From: Rathayibacter sp. VKM Ac-2754
GTDB taxonomy: Bacteria > Actinomycetota > Actinomycetes > Actinomycetales > Microbacteriaceae
DNA length: 64,000 bases
Direction: 5' to 3'
NCBI RefSeq assembly: GCF_009807095.1
Contig: NZ_WUCC01000009.1
Coordinates: forward strand, 62,001-126,000
The notes under the pieces are model-generated. The model had not been told where the DNA came from, searched no databases, and saw nothing but the letters and a program-made list of their open reading frames with translations. Positions 1 to 10,631 of the stretch are shown one piece after another. The stretch's first letter is position 1. Each line of letters opens with the position of its first letter. Position numbers and translations under genes: made by a program.

Positions 1-920
1 TTGCAGTCGCTGGCGATCGCGACGCGCACCCCCGCGTCGATCAGTCGCCGCGCATCGGGGTACGGCTGCCGGGTCGAGAACTCGACACCGGGCAGCAGGG
101 TGGCGACGGTGCGCGAGCCGGCGAGGGCGGTGACGTCGAGGTCGGTGAGGTACGTGCAGTGGTCGACGCTGGCGGCGTCCAGGTCGACCGCGAGCCGCAC
201 CCCGTCGCCCGGTCCGAGCTGACTCGCGTGCACGCGGATCCCGAGCCCGCGAGCGCGTCCGGCGACGAGGACGCGCCGCGACTCCTCCGGGGTGAACGCT
301 CCGGTCTCGCAGAACACGTCGATCCAGCGCGCGTGCGGAGCACAGGCGTCGAGCATCCCGCCCACGACCAGGTCGACGTAGTCGCCGCGTCGATCGGCGT
401 ACTCGGCCGGGACGACGTGGGCGCCCAGGTAGGTCACCTCGTCGGTCAGCTGGGCGGCCAGGCGGACGAGCCGCTCCTCCGTGGCGACGTCGAGGCCGTA
501 GCCGCTCTTGATCTCGAGCGTGGTCGTGCCGTGCGCGTGCGCCTGCCCGAGCAGGTGCCGGGCGTTCGCGAGCAGTGTCTCGTCGTCGGCGGCGCGGGTC
601 GCGGCGACCGTCGAGCGGATCCCGCCGGCGGAGTAGCGCAGACCCGCCATCCGCGCCTCGAACTCGCCCGCGCGGTCGCCCGCGAAGAGGAGGTGGCTGT
701 GCGCGTCGACGAACCCGGGGACGACCGCGCGCCCGCCGAGCCGGGTGACGTCGTCGGTCGCGGGCGCGTCGGCGGCGGCACCGACCCAGGCGACGAGGCC
801 GTCCTCGACGACGACGGCCGCGTCGGTCAGGGCGCCGAGGTCGCGGATGACCGGCTCGGAGCCGTCGCGCGGCACGTTCGTGACGAGCCGGCCGATGTCG
901 GTCAGGAGGAGGGAGGTCAT
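1..920 (-). CDS. hutI: Imidazolonepropionase, C-terminus cut by the window edge
   Basis: Opens the ring of 4-imidazolone-5-propanoate to N-formimino-L-glutamate, the third step of histidine degradation, in the cytosol. About 306 residues are visible of the roughly 400 usual for the family; the rest lies left of position 1. The amidohydrolase metal motif [13 protein letters not shown] is at residues 71-83 (His74, His76) and EIKSGYGL follows. A later HASQ segment supplies another metal or substrate histidine, and a VDHCTYL segment follows it. The ATG at 920 overlaps the hutF stop by 4 bp (ATGA), so the gene is translationally coupled to hutF. The identification is firm from motifs and context. 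Confidence 0.95.
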   Translation of the reverse strand, partial: MTSLLLTDIGRLVTNVPRDGSEPVIRDLGALTDAAVVVEDGLVAWVGAAADAPATDDVTRLGGRAVVPGFVDAHSHLLFAGDRAGEFEARMAGLRYSAGGIRSTVAATRAADDETLLANARHLLGQAHAHGTTTLEIKSGYGLDVATEERLVRLAAQLTDEVTYLGAHVVPAEYADRRGDYVDLVVGGMLDACAPHARWIDVFCETGAFTPEESRRVLVAGRARGLGIRVHASQLGPGDGVRLAVDLDAASVDHCTYLTDLDVTALAGSRTVATLLPGVEFSTRQPYPDARRLIDAGVRVAIASDC

Positions 921-2305
921 GCGTCGCGCCTTCCGCGGGTCGGGAGATCGGAGGAGGAGGGAGTCGCCGCGCTCCGAGCCGCGTCGAGAGCGCCGAGCGC
1001 CTGGGCGAGGAGCGCCTCGGTAATGCCGGTGTCGATGACGCGCCCGCCCACGACGGTCCGCAGCACGTCGGCCGCCGTCGCCACCAGCGGGAGCGCCTCG
1101 AGCGGCGCGCCGAGGGTGCGCATCGACGCCGCCTCGATCTCGACGAGATCGCAGACCGCTCCGACACGGATCCCGCCGTGCCAACCGAGCGAGGCGTAGC
1201 CGTCGACGGTGCCCGCCCGCCACAGCTCGGCGGGTGAGAGCACTCCGCGCCGTCCGCGGTTCAGGCGCTCGCCCGCCTCGAGCCCGCGCAGCTCGAGCAT
1301 CGGATCGACGACGGCGTTCTGGTCCGAGCCGACGGCGAGGGAGGCGCCGCGATCGGCGAGGGCGCGCGCCGGCCCGATGCCGTCACCGAGGTCGGCCTCG
1401 GTGCTCGGGCACATCACGACGGCGACGCCCGCCGCGCCGAGCAGTTCGTGGTCGCCCTCGGTGAGATGCGTCGCGTGCACGACGGAGAGGCGGTCCGAGA
1501 GGGCGCCGGCCCGCGCGAGCAGCCCGGTCGGAGTGAGGCCCGTCGCGGCCAGGCACTCCTCGTTCTCGCGGGGCTGCTCGGAGAGGTGGATGTGCAGCGG
1601 GACCTCGGCCGGCAGCCCCGCGACCAGTGCCGCGATCTCGCGTTCGGGGACCGCGCGCACCGAGTGGATCGCGGCTCCGAGCAGCAGCCCGGGTCTGTCG
1701 GCGAGCGTCGTGCGGAGGCGGTGCCAGCGCTCCAGCCAGCCCGCCGCGCCGCGATCGCCGAAGCGCCGCTGATCGGGGTCGAGCCCGCGGCCGATCCCCG
1801 CCCCGAGATAGAGGGTGTCGAGAAGGGTGAGCCGGATCCCGGCGTCGGCGGCGGCGTCGGCCACCGCGCGCTCCATCGCGTGCTCAGGCTCACGGTCGTG
1901 AGCGCCGTCGTGAGGATCGACGCCGTAGGGCTCGCCGCCCGGCCGGTGGTGCACGTAGTGGAACTCGCCGACCGCCGTGTAGCCCGCCGCGACCATCTCA
2001 CTGAAGACGGCACGGGCCAGCGAGCGGTAGAGGCTCGGATCGAGCACGCCGGCGACCGCGTACATCTCGTCGCGCCAGCGCCAGAAGTCGCCGCCGTCGC
2101 CGTGGGTGCGGCCGCGGAGGGCGCGGTGGAACAGGTGCGAGTGGGCGTTCGCGAAGCCGGGCGCCACGGTGCCGAGCAGGTGGTCGCCCGGCCTCGGATC
2201 GGCCCCCGGCTCCACCGCGGCGACGACCCCGGACTCGGACACGATGCGGACTCCCCCGCGGGGCACCCCGTCGACGACCGCCCGTTCGCACCAGAACGCC
2301 GTCAC
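917..2305 (-). CDS. hutF: Formimidoylglutamate deiminase
   Basis: Deiminates N-formimino-L-glutamate to N-formyl-L-glutamate and ammonia, which defines the five-step branch of histidine degradation. The 462-residue protein is an amidohydrolase-superfamily TIM barrel. It has the metal motif [15 protein letters not shown] (His55, His57), LHIHLSEQ for the third histidine, VVHATHLT, and the AVGSDQN aspartate near the C-terminus. The GTG start overlaps the preceding stop by 4 bp (GTGA), and the stop overlaps hutI by 4 bp. Because HutF yields formylglutamate, a deformylase is needed; see the adjacent M20 gene. Confidence 0.95.
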   Translation of the reverse strand: MTAFWCERAVVDGVPRGGVRIVSESGVVAAVEPGADPRPGDHLLGTVAPGFANAHSHLFHRALRGRTHGDGGDFWRWRDEMYAVAGVLDPSLYRSLARAVFSEMVAAGYTAVGEFHYVHHRPGGEPYGVDPHDGAHDREPEHAMERAVADAAADAGIRLTLLDTLYLGAGIGRGLDPDQRRFGDRGAAGWLERWHRLRTTLADRPGLLLGAAIHSVRAVPEREIAALVAGLPAEVPLHIHLSEQPRENEECLAATGLTPTGLLARAGALSDRLSVVHATHLTEGDHELLGAAGVAVVMCPSTEADLGDGIGPARALADRGASLAVGSDQNAVVDPMLELRGLEAGERLNRGRRGVLSPAELWRAGTVDGYASLGWHGGIRVGAVCDLVEIEAASMRTLGAPLEALPLVATAADVLRTVVGGRVIDTGITEALLAQALGALDAARSAATPSSSDLPTRGRRDA

Positions 2306-3503
2306 AGCAGCTCCCGCAGCACCGTCACGAGAGCGTCGGCGCCCCGGCGGCAGTCGTCGTCCTCGGCGTGCTCCTCGGGCGAGTGCGAGACGCCGGTGGG
2401 GTTGCGCACGAACAGCATGGCCGTCGGCACCGCGGATGCCAGGATCCCGGCGTCGTGACCGGCTCCGCTGGCCAGCACCGGTACTCCGCCGCCGAGCGCG
2501 CCGACGACGCGGTCGCGCAGGGCCGGATCGAAGGCGACCTCTGCTCCGTACGACTCCTCGACCACCTCCAGGGTGCAGCCCTCGAGCTCGGCGGCGAGGT
2601 GCGCCCGCGCGACGATGTCCTCGACCGCCGCGCGAGCCTCCGCGTCGACCCCCGATCGCACGTCGAGCCAGGCGTCGACTCTCGAGGCGATCACGTTCGT
2701 CCCGCCGGGAACCGGGACGAGGCGTCCCACCGTCGCCCGGGTGGGCACGCGGGCGGCAGCCACCTCGCGGGAGGCGAGCACCGAGCGCGCCGCGGCGACC
2801 ATCGGGTCGCGCCGGTCCTCGATCGCGGTCGTCCCGGCGTGGTTGCCCTCGCCCGAGAACGAGAGGCGCCAGCGGCCGTGCGCGAGGATGCTCGAGGCGA
2901 CGGCGACGGGCGCATCGAGGTCGATCAGCCCGCGGCCCTGCTCGACGTGCAGCTCGACGAAGAGGCCGAGCCGGGCGAGCGCCCGGCGGTCGACCCCGAA
3001 GTCCGGTAGTCCGGCGGCGGTCGCCGCCTCGCCGAAGGTCACGCCGTCGGCGTCGCGGAGCGCGCCGGCCCGCTCGGCGGTGACGGCGCCCGAGAGGAGG
3101 CGGCTGCCGAGGCAGGCGATCCCGAACCGCGATCCCTCCTCCTCGGCGAACACCACCACGGCGAACGGCCGTGACGGGACGAACCCGCTCGCACGCAGCT
3201 CCTCGACCGCGACCAGGGCGGAGGCGACGCCCAGCGGGCCGTCGAACGCGCCGCCGCCCGGAACGGAGTCGAGGTGGCTGCCGGTCACGACGGCGTCGTC
3301 GCCGGGCTCGCCCCACCACGCCCAGAGGTTGCCGTTGCGATCGGTCTCGACGCCGAGGCCGAGGCCCTCCGCGCGCTCGACGAACCACTCGCGCAGCTCG
3401 CGCTCGGCCCGGTCGAACACGTGGCGGGAGTACCCGCCGCGGACTCGGTCCCGCCCGACGCCGTCGATCTCGGCGAGCAGCGCCGGCACGCCTCCGGTCG
3501 CGC

Positions 3504-3507
<4 letters not shown>
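2302..3507 (-). CDS. M20 family amidohydrolase (allantoate amidohydrolase / N-carbamoyl amino acid hydrolase type) in the hut operon
   Basis: A 401-residue metallo-amidohydrolase of the AllC/HyuC group. It shows [15 protein letters not shown] (His and Asp ligands), AEEEGSRFG (catalytic and metal glutamates), ELHVEQG, and SGAGHDAG near the C-terminus. It lies between hutU and hutF with 4-bp overlaps on both sides. The family hydrolyses N-carbamoyl or ureido compounds. No HutG-type N-formylglutamate deformylase is visible in this window, so it may hydrolyse N-formylglutamate to glutamate and formate; that role is inferred from position only. The GTG start is fixed by the overlap with the hutU stop. 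Confidence 0.85.
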
Positions 3508-5171
<1,664 letters not shown>

Positions 5172-5278
5172 GGTGGGTCCTTCGTGCGTGCTCGTGGAGT
5201 CGGGGAGTGCCGCGTCGCTGGGACGTGACGGGGAGGCGATGGTCATGGGGTCCTCTCGGAGAAGTCCGCTGGTCGTGA

Positions 5279-6202
5279 TCAGAGTCCGGAGTCGACGAGG
5301 AAGGCCTTCGCGGCCCGCATCGCGTCGACGGGGGACGGCACGGCGTCGAGTTCGAGCAGGCGCCAGTGCGCACCCGCGGTCGTGTCGTAGAGACGGGCCC
5401 AGGCGGGCCAGTCGACGACCCCGGCGCCCAGAGCGCACATGTACTCCTGGTGCTGGTCGTGGATGGTCGAGTGGTCGATCGGGAAGCCCTCCGGCATCCG
5501 TCCGATCGCGTCCTTCCAGTGCGCGATGATCACGCGGTCGGCATGGCGCCGGACCACCTCGACGGCGTCGCCACCGGCGAGCGTGATGTGCGCCGTGTCG
5601 GGGCAGAAGAAGACGTACTCGGGGTCGGTCGCCGTGAGGATCAGGTCGATGTCGCGCCGGGTGCAGAAGGTCGAGTGCGCCTCGGTGTGCAGTGCGGTCC
5701 GCACTCCGACGCGCAGCGTGGCGTCACCGACGGCGTGGGCGAAGGCGGCGACGGTGTCGGCGAAGGCCAGGTCGACGAAGAGGGGCGGGACGCTGTCGCG
5801 GCTGGTGCGCATCGGAAGGCCGGCGACGAGCATCCCTCCGCCGACGTCGGCGACGAACTGAGCCAGCTCCTGGGCGCGATCGACCTCGGTGGCGAGATCC
5901 GATCCCGCACGCCACCCGGAGCCCGAGTGATAGCTGCTGATCAGCGAGAGCCCGCGCGACTCGAGTTCGGTGCGGAAGCCCGCAGCGGATCCGTAAGCCT
6001 CGATGGCGGAGGCGGCGTCGGCCGGCGGGAACGTCATCTCGAACGAGCTGATGCCCGCGTCGGTCAGGGCGTCGAGGATCCGCGTCCAGATCATCAGAGG
6101 GTCGCGGCGCCGGATCGCCATGATGTCGTCGTAGGTGCTGACGCCCCAGAAGGACGGGTGGTAGAAGGTGATCAGGTCGACGCCGTAGGCGGGTGCGTTC
6201 AT
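5279..6202 (-). CDS. Sugar phosphate isomerase/epimerase-like TIM-barrel protein
   Basis: A 307-residue xylose-isomerase-like (AP endonuclease 2 fold, IolE-like) protein. Metal-site candidates are [28 protein letters not shown] and a C-terminal LLELDA glutamate. It belongs to the minus-strand block between the ABC importer and hutU. Such a sugar-type barrel is not a known step of histidine breakdown, so its job here is open. A clear paralogue lies at 37585-38538 and shares the GDAV-RRH-HWKD core. An upstream in-frame extension exists, but the ATG at 6202 follows a GAGGAG ribosome site and matches the paralogue's N-terminus. Confidence 0.8.
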   Translation of the reverse strand: MNAPAYGVDLITFYHPSFWGVSTYDDIMAIRRRDPLMIWTRILDALTDAGISSFEMTFPPADAASAIEAYGSAAGFRTELESRGLSLISSYHSGSGWRAGSDLATEVDRAQELAQFVADVGGGMLVAGLPMRTSRDSVPPLFVDLAFADTVAAFAHAVGDATLRVGVRTALHTEAHSTFCTRRDIDLILTATDPEYVFFCPDTAHITLAGGDAVEVVRRHADRVIIAHWKDAIGRMPEGFPIDHSTIHDQHQEYMCALGAGVVDWPAWARLYDTTAGAHWRLLELDAVPSPVDAMRAAKAFLVDSGL

Positions 6203-6272
6203 GGCGGAGAGCTCCTCGAGGGGTCGGACCGGGGACGCCGCCTGAGCGGCGTCCCCGGTCGTCACAGCTGGA

Positions 6273-7196
6273 TCAGTGGTCGATGTCGTGCTCGGTGAGG
6301 AACTCGTCGGCGACGCTCGCTGTCTCCTGCTTGTCGATCGTCACCTTCGAGAGAGCCGAGGTGAGGTTCTCGGTGGTGAGCGCCTCGGAGACGGCGTTGA
6401 TCGCCTCCTTCGCCTCGTCGGTCGCCTTCTCGGAGCGGATCAGCGGCGTGATGTTCTCGGCGAGGAAGAGGTGCTCGGGGTCGTCGAGGATCACCAGGCC
6501 CTCCCGCTCGATGTTCGCGTCGGTGGAGAAGAGGTTGGCGACCTGGATCGTGCCGTCGAGCAGCGCGGCGAGGGTGAGGGGGCCTCCTGTGTCGAGGCCG
6601 CGGAACTCCTTGAAGTCGAGGTTGTACTTGTCCTTGAGGCCGACGAGGCCCACGTACGTCTCGTCCCAGCCGGCGCCGGAGCCGATCGCGAACTCTCCCG
6701 CGACCGGCTCGAGGTCGGCGATCGAGGTGAGTCCGTACTTCTCCGCCGTCTCGGGGGTGACGACGAGGGTGTCCTTGTCCTCCGCCTCCGACATCGGCAG
6801 CGTCTCGAGGCCCTCGGGGAGGACCTTCTGCAGCTCGGCGTTGACGGCATCGGCGGTGGTGACGCCCTCGGGCGCTCCGCCCTCGATGAGGGAGGAGTAG
6901 AGGGCGCCGTTGTACTCGGGGAGCAGGTCGATCGAGCCGTCCTGGATCGCCGCGAGGTAGATGTCGCGCGCTCCGATGTTGAAGTTGCGCGTGACGGTGA
7001 GTCCCGCCCCCTCGAGCGCCTGCGAGTACATCTCTGCGAGGAGCTCGTTCTCGGGGAACGCGGCGGAGCCGACGGCGATGGTGCCCTCGGCGCTGGATCC
7101 ACCGCCGCCGGCGGCCATCGGGTCGTTGCTGCAGGCGGAGAGGGTGAGCGCGGCGACGGCGGCGAGGCCGAGCACTGCGGAGTGACGACGGTTCAT
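6273..7196 (-). CDS. Substrate-binding lipoprotein of an OpuC/OsmF-type ABC importer
   Basis: A 307-residue glycine-betaine/choline-type solute-binding protein (OpuAC family). The signal peptide ends in a lipobox LSAC with Cys22, predicting a membrane-anchored extracytoplasmic lipoprotein. The mature part has the family pattern IAVGSAAFPENELLAEMYSQ, IDLLPEYNG and DTGGPLTLAALLDG. Its ATG overlaps the preceding permease stop by 4 bp. Location beside hut genes suggests histidine, urocanate or a histidine-derived betaine as ligand. HutXWV of rhizobia is a histidine importer of the same transporter family, but the substrate cannot be read from the sequence. Confidence 0.85.
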   Translation of the reverse strand: MNRRHSAVLGLAAVAALTLSACSNDPMAAGGGGSSAEGTIAVGSAAFPENELLAEMYSQALEGAGLTVTRNFNIGARDIYLAAIQDGSIDLLPEYNGALYSSLIEGGAPEGVTTADAVNAELQKVLPEGLETLPMSEAEDKDTLVVTPETAEKYGLTSIADLEPVAGEFAIGSGAGWDETYVGLVGLKDKYNLDFKEFRGLDTGGPLTLAALLDGTIQVANLFSTDANIEREGLVILDDPEHLFLAENITPLIRSEKATDEAKEAINAVSEALTTENLTSALSKVTIDKQETASVADEFLTEHDIDH

Positions 7197-7966
7197 GGCA
7201 GGTGCCTTTCGGGGAGGTCGGCGGCGATCGCATCGCGGCCGAGAGGGGAGGAGGTGGCGCGGGCTGGAGCACGGGGCGTCCTGCGTCGGGTGGGGCGGAG
7301 GAGGGAGTTCGTGATTCCGGGAGAGACGACGAGACGTTCGAGGCCGGCGAGAGCGAGATCGATGAGGATCGCGAGCAGCGCGACGAGCACGCCGCCGGCG
7401 ATGACGCGGTCGTACTGGTTGAGGCTGAGGCCGGTGATGAGCGGCTGCCCGAGACCGCCGAGACCCACGTAGGCGGCGACGGTGGCGGTGGCGATCACCT
7501 GGAGGGTCGCCGAGCGGATCCCGGCGAAGATCAGCGGGAGGGAGTTGGGGATCTCGACACGCCACAGCATCTGGAGGTCGCGCATCCCCATGCCGTGCGC
7601 CGCGTCCACCGTGTGGCGGTTCACGGCGCGGAGTCCGGCGAACGTCGACGTCAGGATCGGCGGGATCGCCAGCACGACCAGGGCGACCATCATCGGCGTG
7701 ATGCCGAGACCGATGGTGACGACGAGCAGGCTGATCAGCCCGAACGTCGGGAGGGAGCGCCCGGCGTTGCCGATGGCGATGACGATGAACGAGAACCGCC
7801 CGGTGTGCCCGATCCAGAGACCCACCGGCAGAGCGATGAGCGCCGCGATCGCCACGGCCGAGAAGGTGTAGCCCAGGTGCACGGCGATCAGGGCGGGGAA
7901 GGCGCCGCTCGGGCCGATCTGCCAGTTCGCGGGGTCGAAGAGCCAGGGGATGTCGGAGCGGTTCAT
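7193..7966 (-). CDS. OpuC/OsmF-type ABC permease 1
   Basis: A 257-residue inner-membrane permease (BPD transmembrane domain). It has about six hydrophobic segments, including YTFSAVAIAALIALPVGLWI and VIAGGVLVALLAILIDLALA. The EAA-like coupling helix is AAHGMGMRDLQMLWRVEIP. A short N-terminal segment (residues 1-22) precedes the first helix, and about 35 polar residues follow the last one. It overlaps the binding-protein gene and permease 2 by 4 bp each. With the 7963-8613 gene it would form the heteromeric channel of the quaternary-amine-type importer. Confidence 0.85.
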   Translation of the reverse strand: MNRSDIPWLFDPANWQIGPSGAFPALIAVHLGYTFSAVAIAALIALPVGLWIGHTGRFSFIVIAIGNAGRSLPTFGLISLLVVTIGLGITPMMVALVVLAIPPILTSTFAGLRAVNRHTVDAAHGMGMRDLQMLWRVEIPNSLPLIFAGIRSATLQVIATATVAAYVGLGGLGQPLITGLSLNQYDRVIAGGVLVALLAILIDLALAGLERLVVSPGITNSLLRPTRRRTPRAPARATSSPLGRDAIAADLPERHLP

Positions 7967-8613
7967 CGCGTGCTCATCCCCAGACGGTTCCACGGAGTGA
8001 GCGCCCGCTGGGCGAGGACGATGGCTCCGTCGCAGAACGCCGCGAGGGCGATCGAGAGGACGATCCCCACGATGATCGGCTCGACGTAGCTGAGCTGGAG
8101 TCCCCGGGTGAAGAGCGCGCCGAGCCCGCCGACGCCGATCAGCGCACCGACGCTGACGATGCTGATGTTGGCGACCGTGGCCACCCGCAGCCCCTGGAGC
8201 GTCACCGGGAGCGACATCGGCAGCTCGACCGCGAAGAGGCGCCGCAGTCGGCGGAACCCCATCGCTGAGGCGGCCTCGAGGACAGTGGGATCGACCGAGC
8301 GGAGTCCGTCCGCGACGACCCGCACCATCAGCGCCGCGGTGTAGATCGCCAGGGCGACGACGATGTTCATCGGATCGAGGATCCGCGTCCCGATGATGCC
8401 CGGCAGCACGACGAAGAGCGCGAGCGAGGGGATCGCGTAGACGACTCCCGTGACCGCCGTGAGGGGTTGGTAGAGCCAGCCGTACCGGACGGCGAGGTAG
8501 CCGAGGGGCACCGAGACGACCACGCCGATCACGAGGGGCACGATCGCGAGCACGATGTGCTGCACGAGCGCGGCGACGACCGTCGCGCCGCTGTTGGAGA
8601 GGTACTCGATCAC
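7963..8613 (-). CDS. OpuC/OsmF-type ABC permease 2
   Basis: A 216-residue permease starting at GTG 8613. It overlaps the ATPase stop (GTGA) and is itself overlapped by permease 1. Hydrophobic segments begin with ALVQHIVLAIVPLVIGVVVS. The coupling loop ASAMGFRRLRRLFAVELPMS contacts the ATPase, and a GVGGLGALFTRG glycine motif follows. This is the compact permease size typical of OpuCB/OpuCD-type subunits. Confidence 0.85.
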   Translation of the reverse strand: MIEYLSNSGATVVAALVQHIVLAIVPLVIGVVVSVPLGYLAVRYGWLYQPLTAVTGVVYAIPSLALFVVLPGIIGTRILDPMNIVVALAIYTAALMVRVVADGLRSVDPTVLEAASAMGFRRLRRLFAVELPMSLPVTLQGLRVATVANISIVSVGALIGVGGLGALFTRGLQLSYVEPIIVGIVLSIALAAFCDGAIVLAQRALTPWNRLGMSTR

Positions 8614-9659
8614 GGCGTTCCTGCGGCTCTCTCCAGGCGACGCGCCGTGAGCTGGGAGAACAGGCTCTCGTGCGTGACGATCCCGTCGGCCGCGCCGTCG
8701 GCGTCGACCCGGACGGCGATGCCGACCGGCGAGCTGATGACGGCGTCGGTGACGACACGGAGGGAGTCCTTCTCGGTGAAGGTGGCCCCGACCGGGAGGG
8801 CGTGATGCTCGAGTGTCGTCCACCGGAGGGGACGGCCGGTCGCGTCGAGCTCGAGGCGGGCGTCGGCGCTCGACGCCGAGGCGACGGTGTCGACGGTCAG
8901 CGCGGCCGCCGACTCGAAGGAGAGGCTGCGGAATCCGCGGTCCCGGCCCGCGAAGGAGGCGACGAACTCGTTGACCGGGTTCTCGAGGATCTCCTGCGGC
9001 GGCGCGAACTGCTCGAGGTGGCCGCCCGTCTGGAAGATGGCGATGTTGTCTCCGAGCTTGATCGCCTCGTCGATGTCGTGGGTGACCAGGACGATGGTCT
9101 TCCCGATCTCGCGCTGGAGGCGGAGGAACTCGTCCTGCAGCTCGGCGCGGACCACCGGGTCCACCGCGCTGAACGGCTCGTCCATCAGCAGCACCGGCGG
9201 GTCGGCCGCGAGCGCGCGGGCCACTCCGACTCGCTGCTGCTGCCCGCCCGAGAGCTGCACCGGGTAGCGCTTCGCCAGTGACAGGGGCAGTCCGACCCGC
9301 TCCATGAGCTCGCCGGCGGAGGCCAGGGCCTTGCGCCTGCCCACGCCCATGAGCCGGGGGACGGTCACGATGTTCTCGGCGATCGTCAGGTGCGGGAAGA
9401 GGCCGGCCTGCTGGATCACGTATCCGATCGACCGGCGCATCACGGCGACATCGCGCGAGCGGACGTCCTCGCCGTCGAGCCTGATGGATCCGCTCGAGGC
9501 CTCGATCATCCGGTTGATCATCCGGAGCGACGTCGTCTTGCCGCATCCCGACGGCCCGACGAAGACACTGATGCGGCCGGTCGGGAGCGTGAGCGTCAGG
9601 TCGTCGACGGCGACCGTTCCATCGGGGAAGACCTTCGAGACGCCGTCGAACTCAATCAT
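8610..9659 (-). CDS. OpuC/OsmF-type ABC transporter ATP-binding protein
   Basis: A 349-residue ATPase that powers the two permeases. Walker A is GPSGCGKTT (about 36-44), then the Q-loop VIQQAGLFPH, signature QLSGGQQQRVG, Walker B VLLMDEPFSAVDP and switch histidine VTHD. After about residue 240 a regulatory tail follows with one CBS-like stretch (DSLRVVTDAVISSPVGIAVR); OpuCA-type ATPases usually carry two CBS domains. It is the first gene of the importer block and lies 105 bp downstream of the IclR gene. Confidence 0.9.
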   Translation of the reverse strand: MIEFDGVSKVFPDGTVAVDDLTLTLPTGRISVFVGPSGCGKTTSLRMINRMIEASSGSIRLDGEDVRSRDVAVMRRSIGYVIQQAGLFPHLTIAENIVTVPRLMGVGRRKALASAGELMERVGLPLSLAKRYPVQLSGGQQQRVGVARALAADPPVLLMDEPFSAVDPVVRAELQDEFLRLQREIGKTIVLVTHDIDEAIKLGDNIAIFQTGGHLEQFAPPQEILENPVNEFVASFAGRDRGFRSLSFESAAALTVDTVASASSADARLELDATGRPLRWTTLEHHALPVGATFTEKDSLRVVTDAVISSPVGIAVRVDADGAADGIVTHESLFSQLTARRLERAAGTP

Positions 9660-9763
9660 GATCGGCGTCCGCGCGGGTGAAGGGAGAGACGGTGGTCACG
9701 GGCATGGGGAGCCTCCGAGGGATCGGGGTGGGGTGAGGAGGGATGTCGGGTGGGGCGGCGGGG

Positions 9764-10420
9764 TCAGCCGGCCCCGCCGACGCCGGAGGAGACGAGTCGG
9801 GCGGCCCGGACGAGCGCAATCCCGTGGCGCATCTCGTCGACGGCGCGCTCGCGGTAGCTCGGGACGACGAGGCTCATCGCGGCGATGATCCTGGCGCCGG
9901 CGTGGACCGGCGCGGCGATGGCGGTGACATCGGGTTCGATGCCGCTCTGCACGACGACGAAGCCCTGGTCGGGGGTCTCCCCCCGGAGCACGGCTCCGGC
10001 GGCCGAGCCGTCGAGCGGGATCGCCCGACCGACCCAGCTCGCGTGACGGACCGAGTGGGTGCCCTCGACGATGCTGATGTAGAGGGCGGTCTCCCGGTGA
10101 CCCTCGATGCTCAGGTACACCGACTCGCCCGTCTCCTCGACGAGGTCCTCCATCACCGGCCGCGCGAGCGTGACCAGCGACTCGCTGCTGAGGGCCTGTG
10201 CGCCGAGCTGGACGAGCCTGCTCCCCGGACGGAACGTGCCGTCCTCGTCGCGCCGGACGAATCCGCTGCCCTCGAGGGTGCGGAGCAGCCGCAGGGCCGT
10301 GCTGGCCGGGAGGTCGGTGGCTCGGGCGCTCTCGGCGAGCGTCGCGCTCCCCCGGTCGCAGATCACCGCGAGCAGGGCGAGCGCCCTGTCGACGGTGCGG
10401 GTTCCTGCTTCCTCCGCCAT
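9764..10420 (-). CDS. IclR family regulator, probable controller of the hut locus
   Basis: A 218-residue IclR-type repressor or activator. The winged helix occupies about residues 8-65 (RTVDRALALLAVI, then LAESARATDLPASTALRLLR). The ligand-binding domain follows, with SVYLSIEGHRETALYIS and IAAPVHAGARIIAAMSLV. The ATG at 10420 has AAGGAGG close upstream; an in-frame upstream extension lacks family similarity. It is divergent from hutH, and the shared 211-bp region holds paired repeats. It may respond to histidine or urocanate; this is inferred from position. Confidence 0.85.
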   Translation of the reverse strand: MAEEAGTRTVDRALALLAVICDRGSATLAESARATDLPASTALRLLRTLEGSGFVRRDEDGTFRPGSRLVQLGAQALSSESLVTLARPVMEDLVEETGESVYLSIEGHRETALYISIVEGTHSVRHASWVGRAIPLDGSAAGAVLRGETPDQGFVVVQSGIEPDVTAIAAPVHAGARIIAAMSLVVPSYRERAVDEMRHGIALVRAARLVSSGVGGAG

Positions 10421-10525
10421 GGTGCCTCCTTCTCGTGGCCCCTTCTCACAGGGGGTGACGCCGATCGATGTCGAGCGGTGGGGGGCCACCGACCGGCGTC
10501 GTGGTTCCCACCGTAGGGAGCGCAG

Positions 10526-10559
10526 GTTTCCGCTGAACCGGCCTCATGTTTCCGTTCAG
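10526..10559. promoter_or_regulatory. Paired repeats between iclR and hutH, candidate IclR operator
   Basis: Two direct copies of GTTTCCG (10526-10532 and 10548-10554) are spaced 22 bp apart, two helical turns. An inverted repeat CTGAAC (10533-10538) and GTTCAG (10554-10559) overlaps them. The site is about 70 bp before the hutH GTG and 105 bp before the iclR ATG, as expected for a divergent operator. A CAGGAT hexamer at 10603-10608 could be the hutH -10 box, but I see no convincing -35. Confidence 0.45.
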
Positions 10560-10631
10560 TAAAACGTCATTGCCACTGGGTGAAAGCCGCTGCGGGATGC
10601 GACAGGATGAGCGCACGACGGAGGAGGACAC

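Noticed and set aside
10566-10611. A third copy of the CTATTTGCC-N18-CCAGGATGAG promoter before hutH
   Set aside because: CAGGATGAG is present and TTGCC lies upstream, but the spacer is 27 bp rather than 18 and the rest of the left block does not match.
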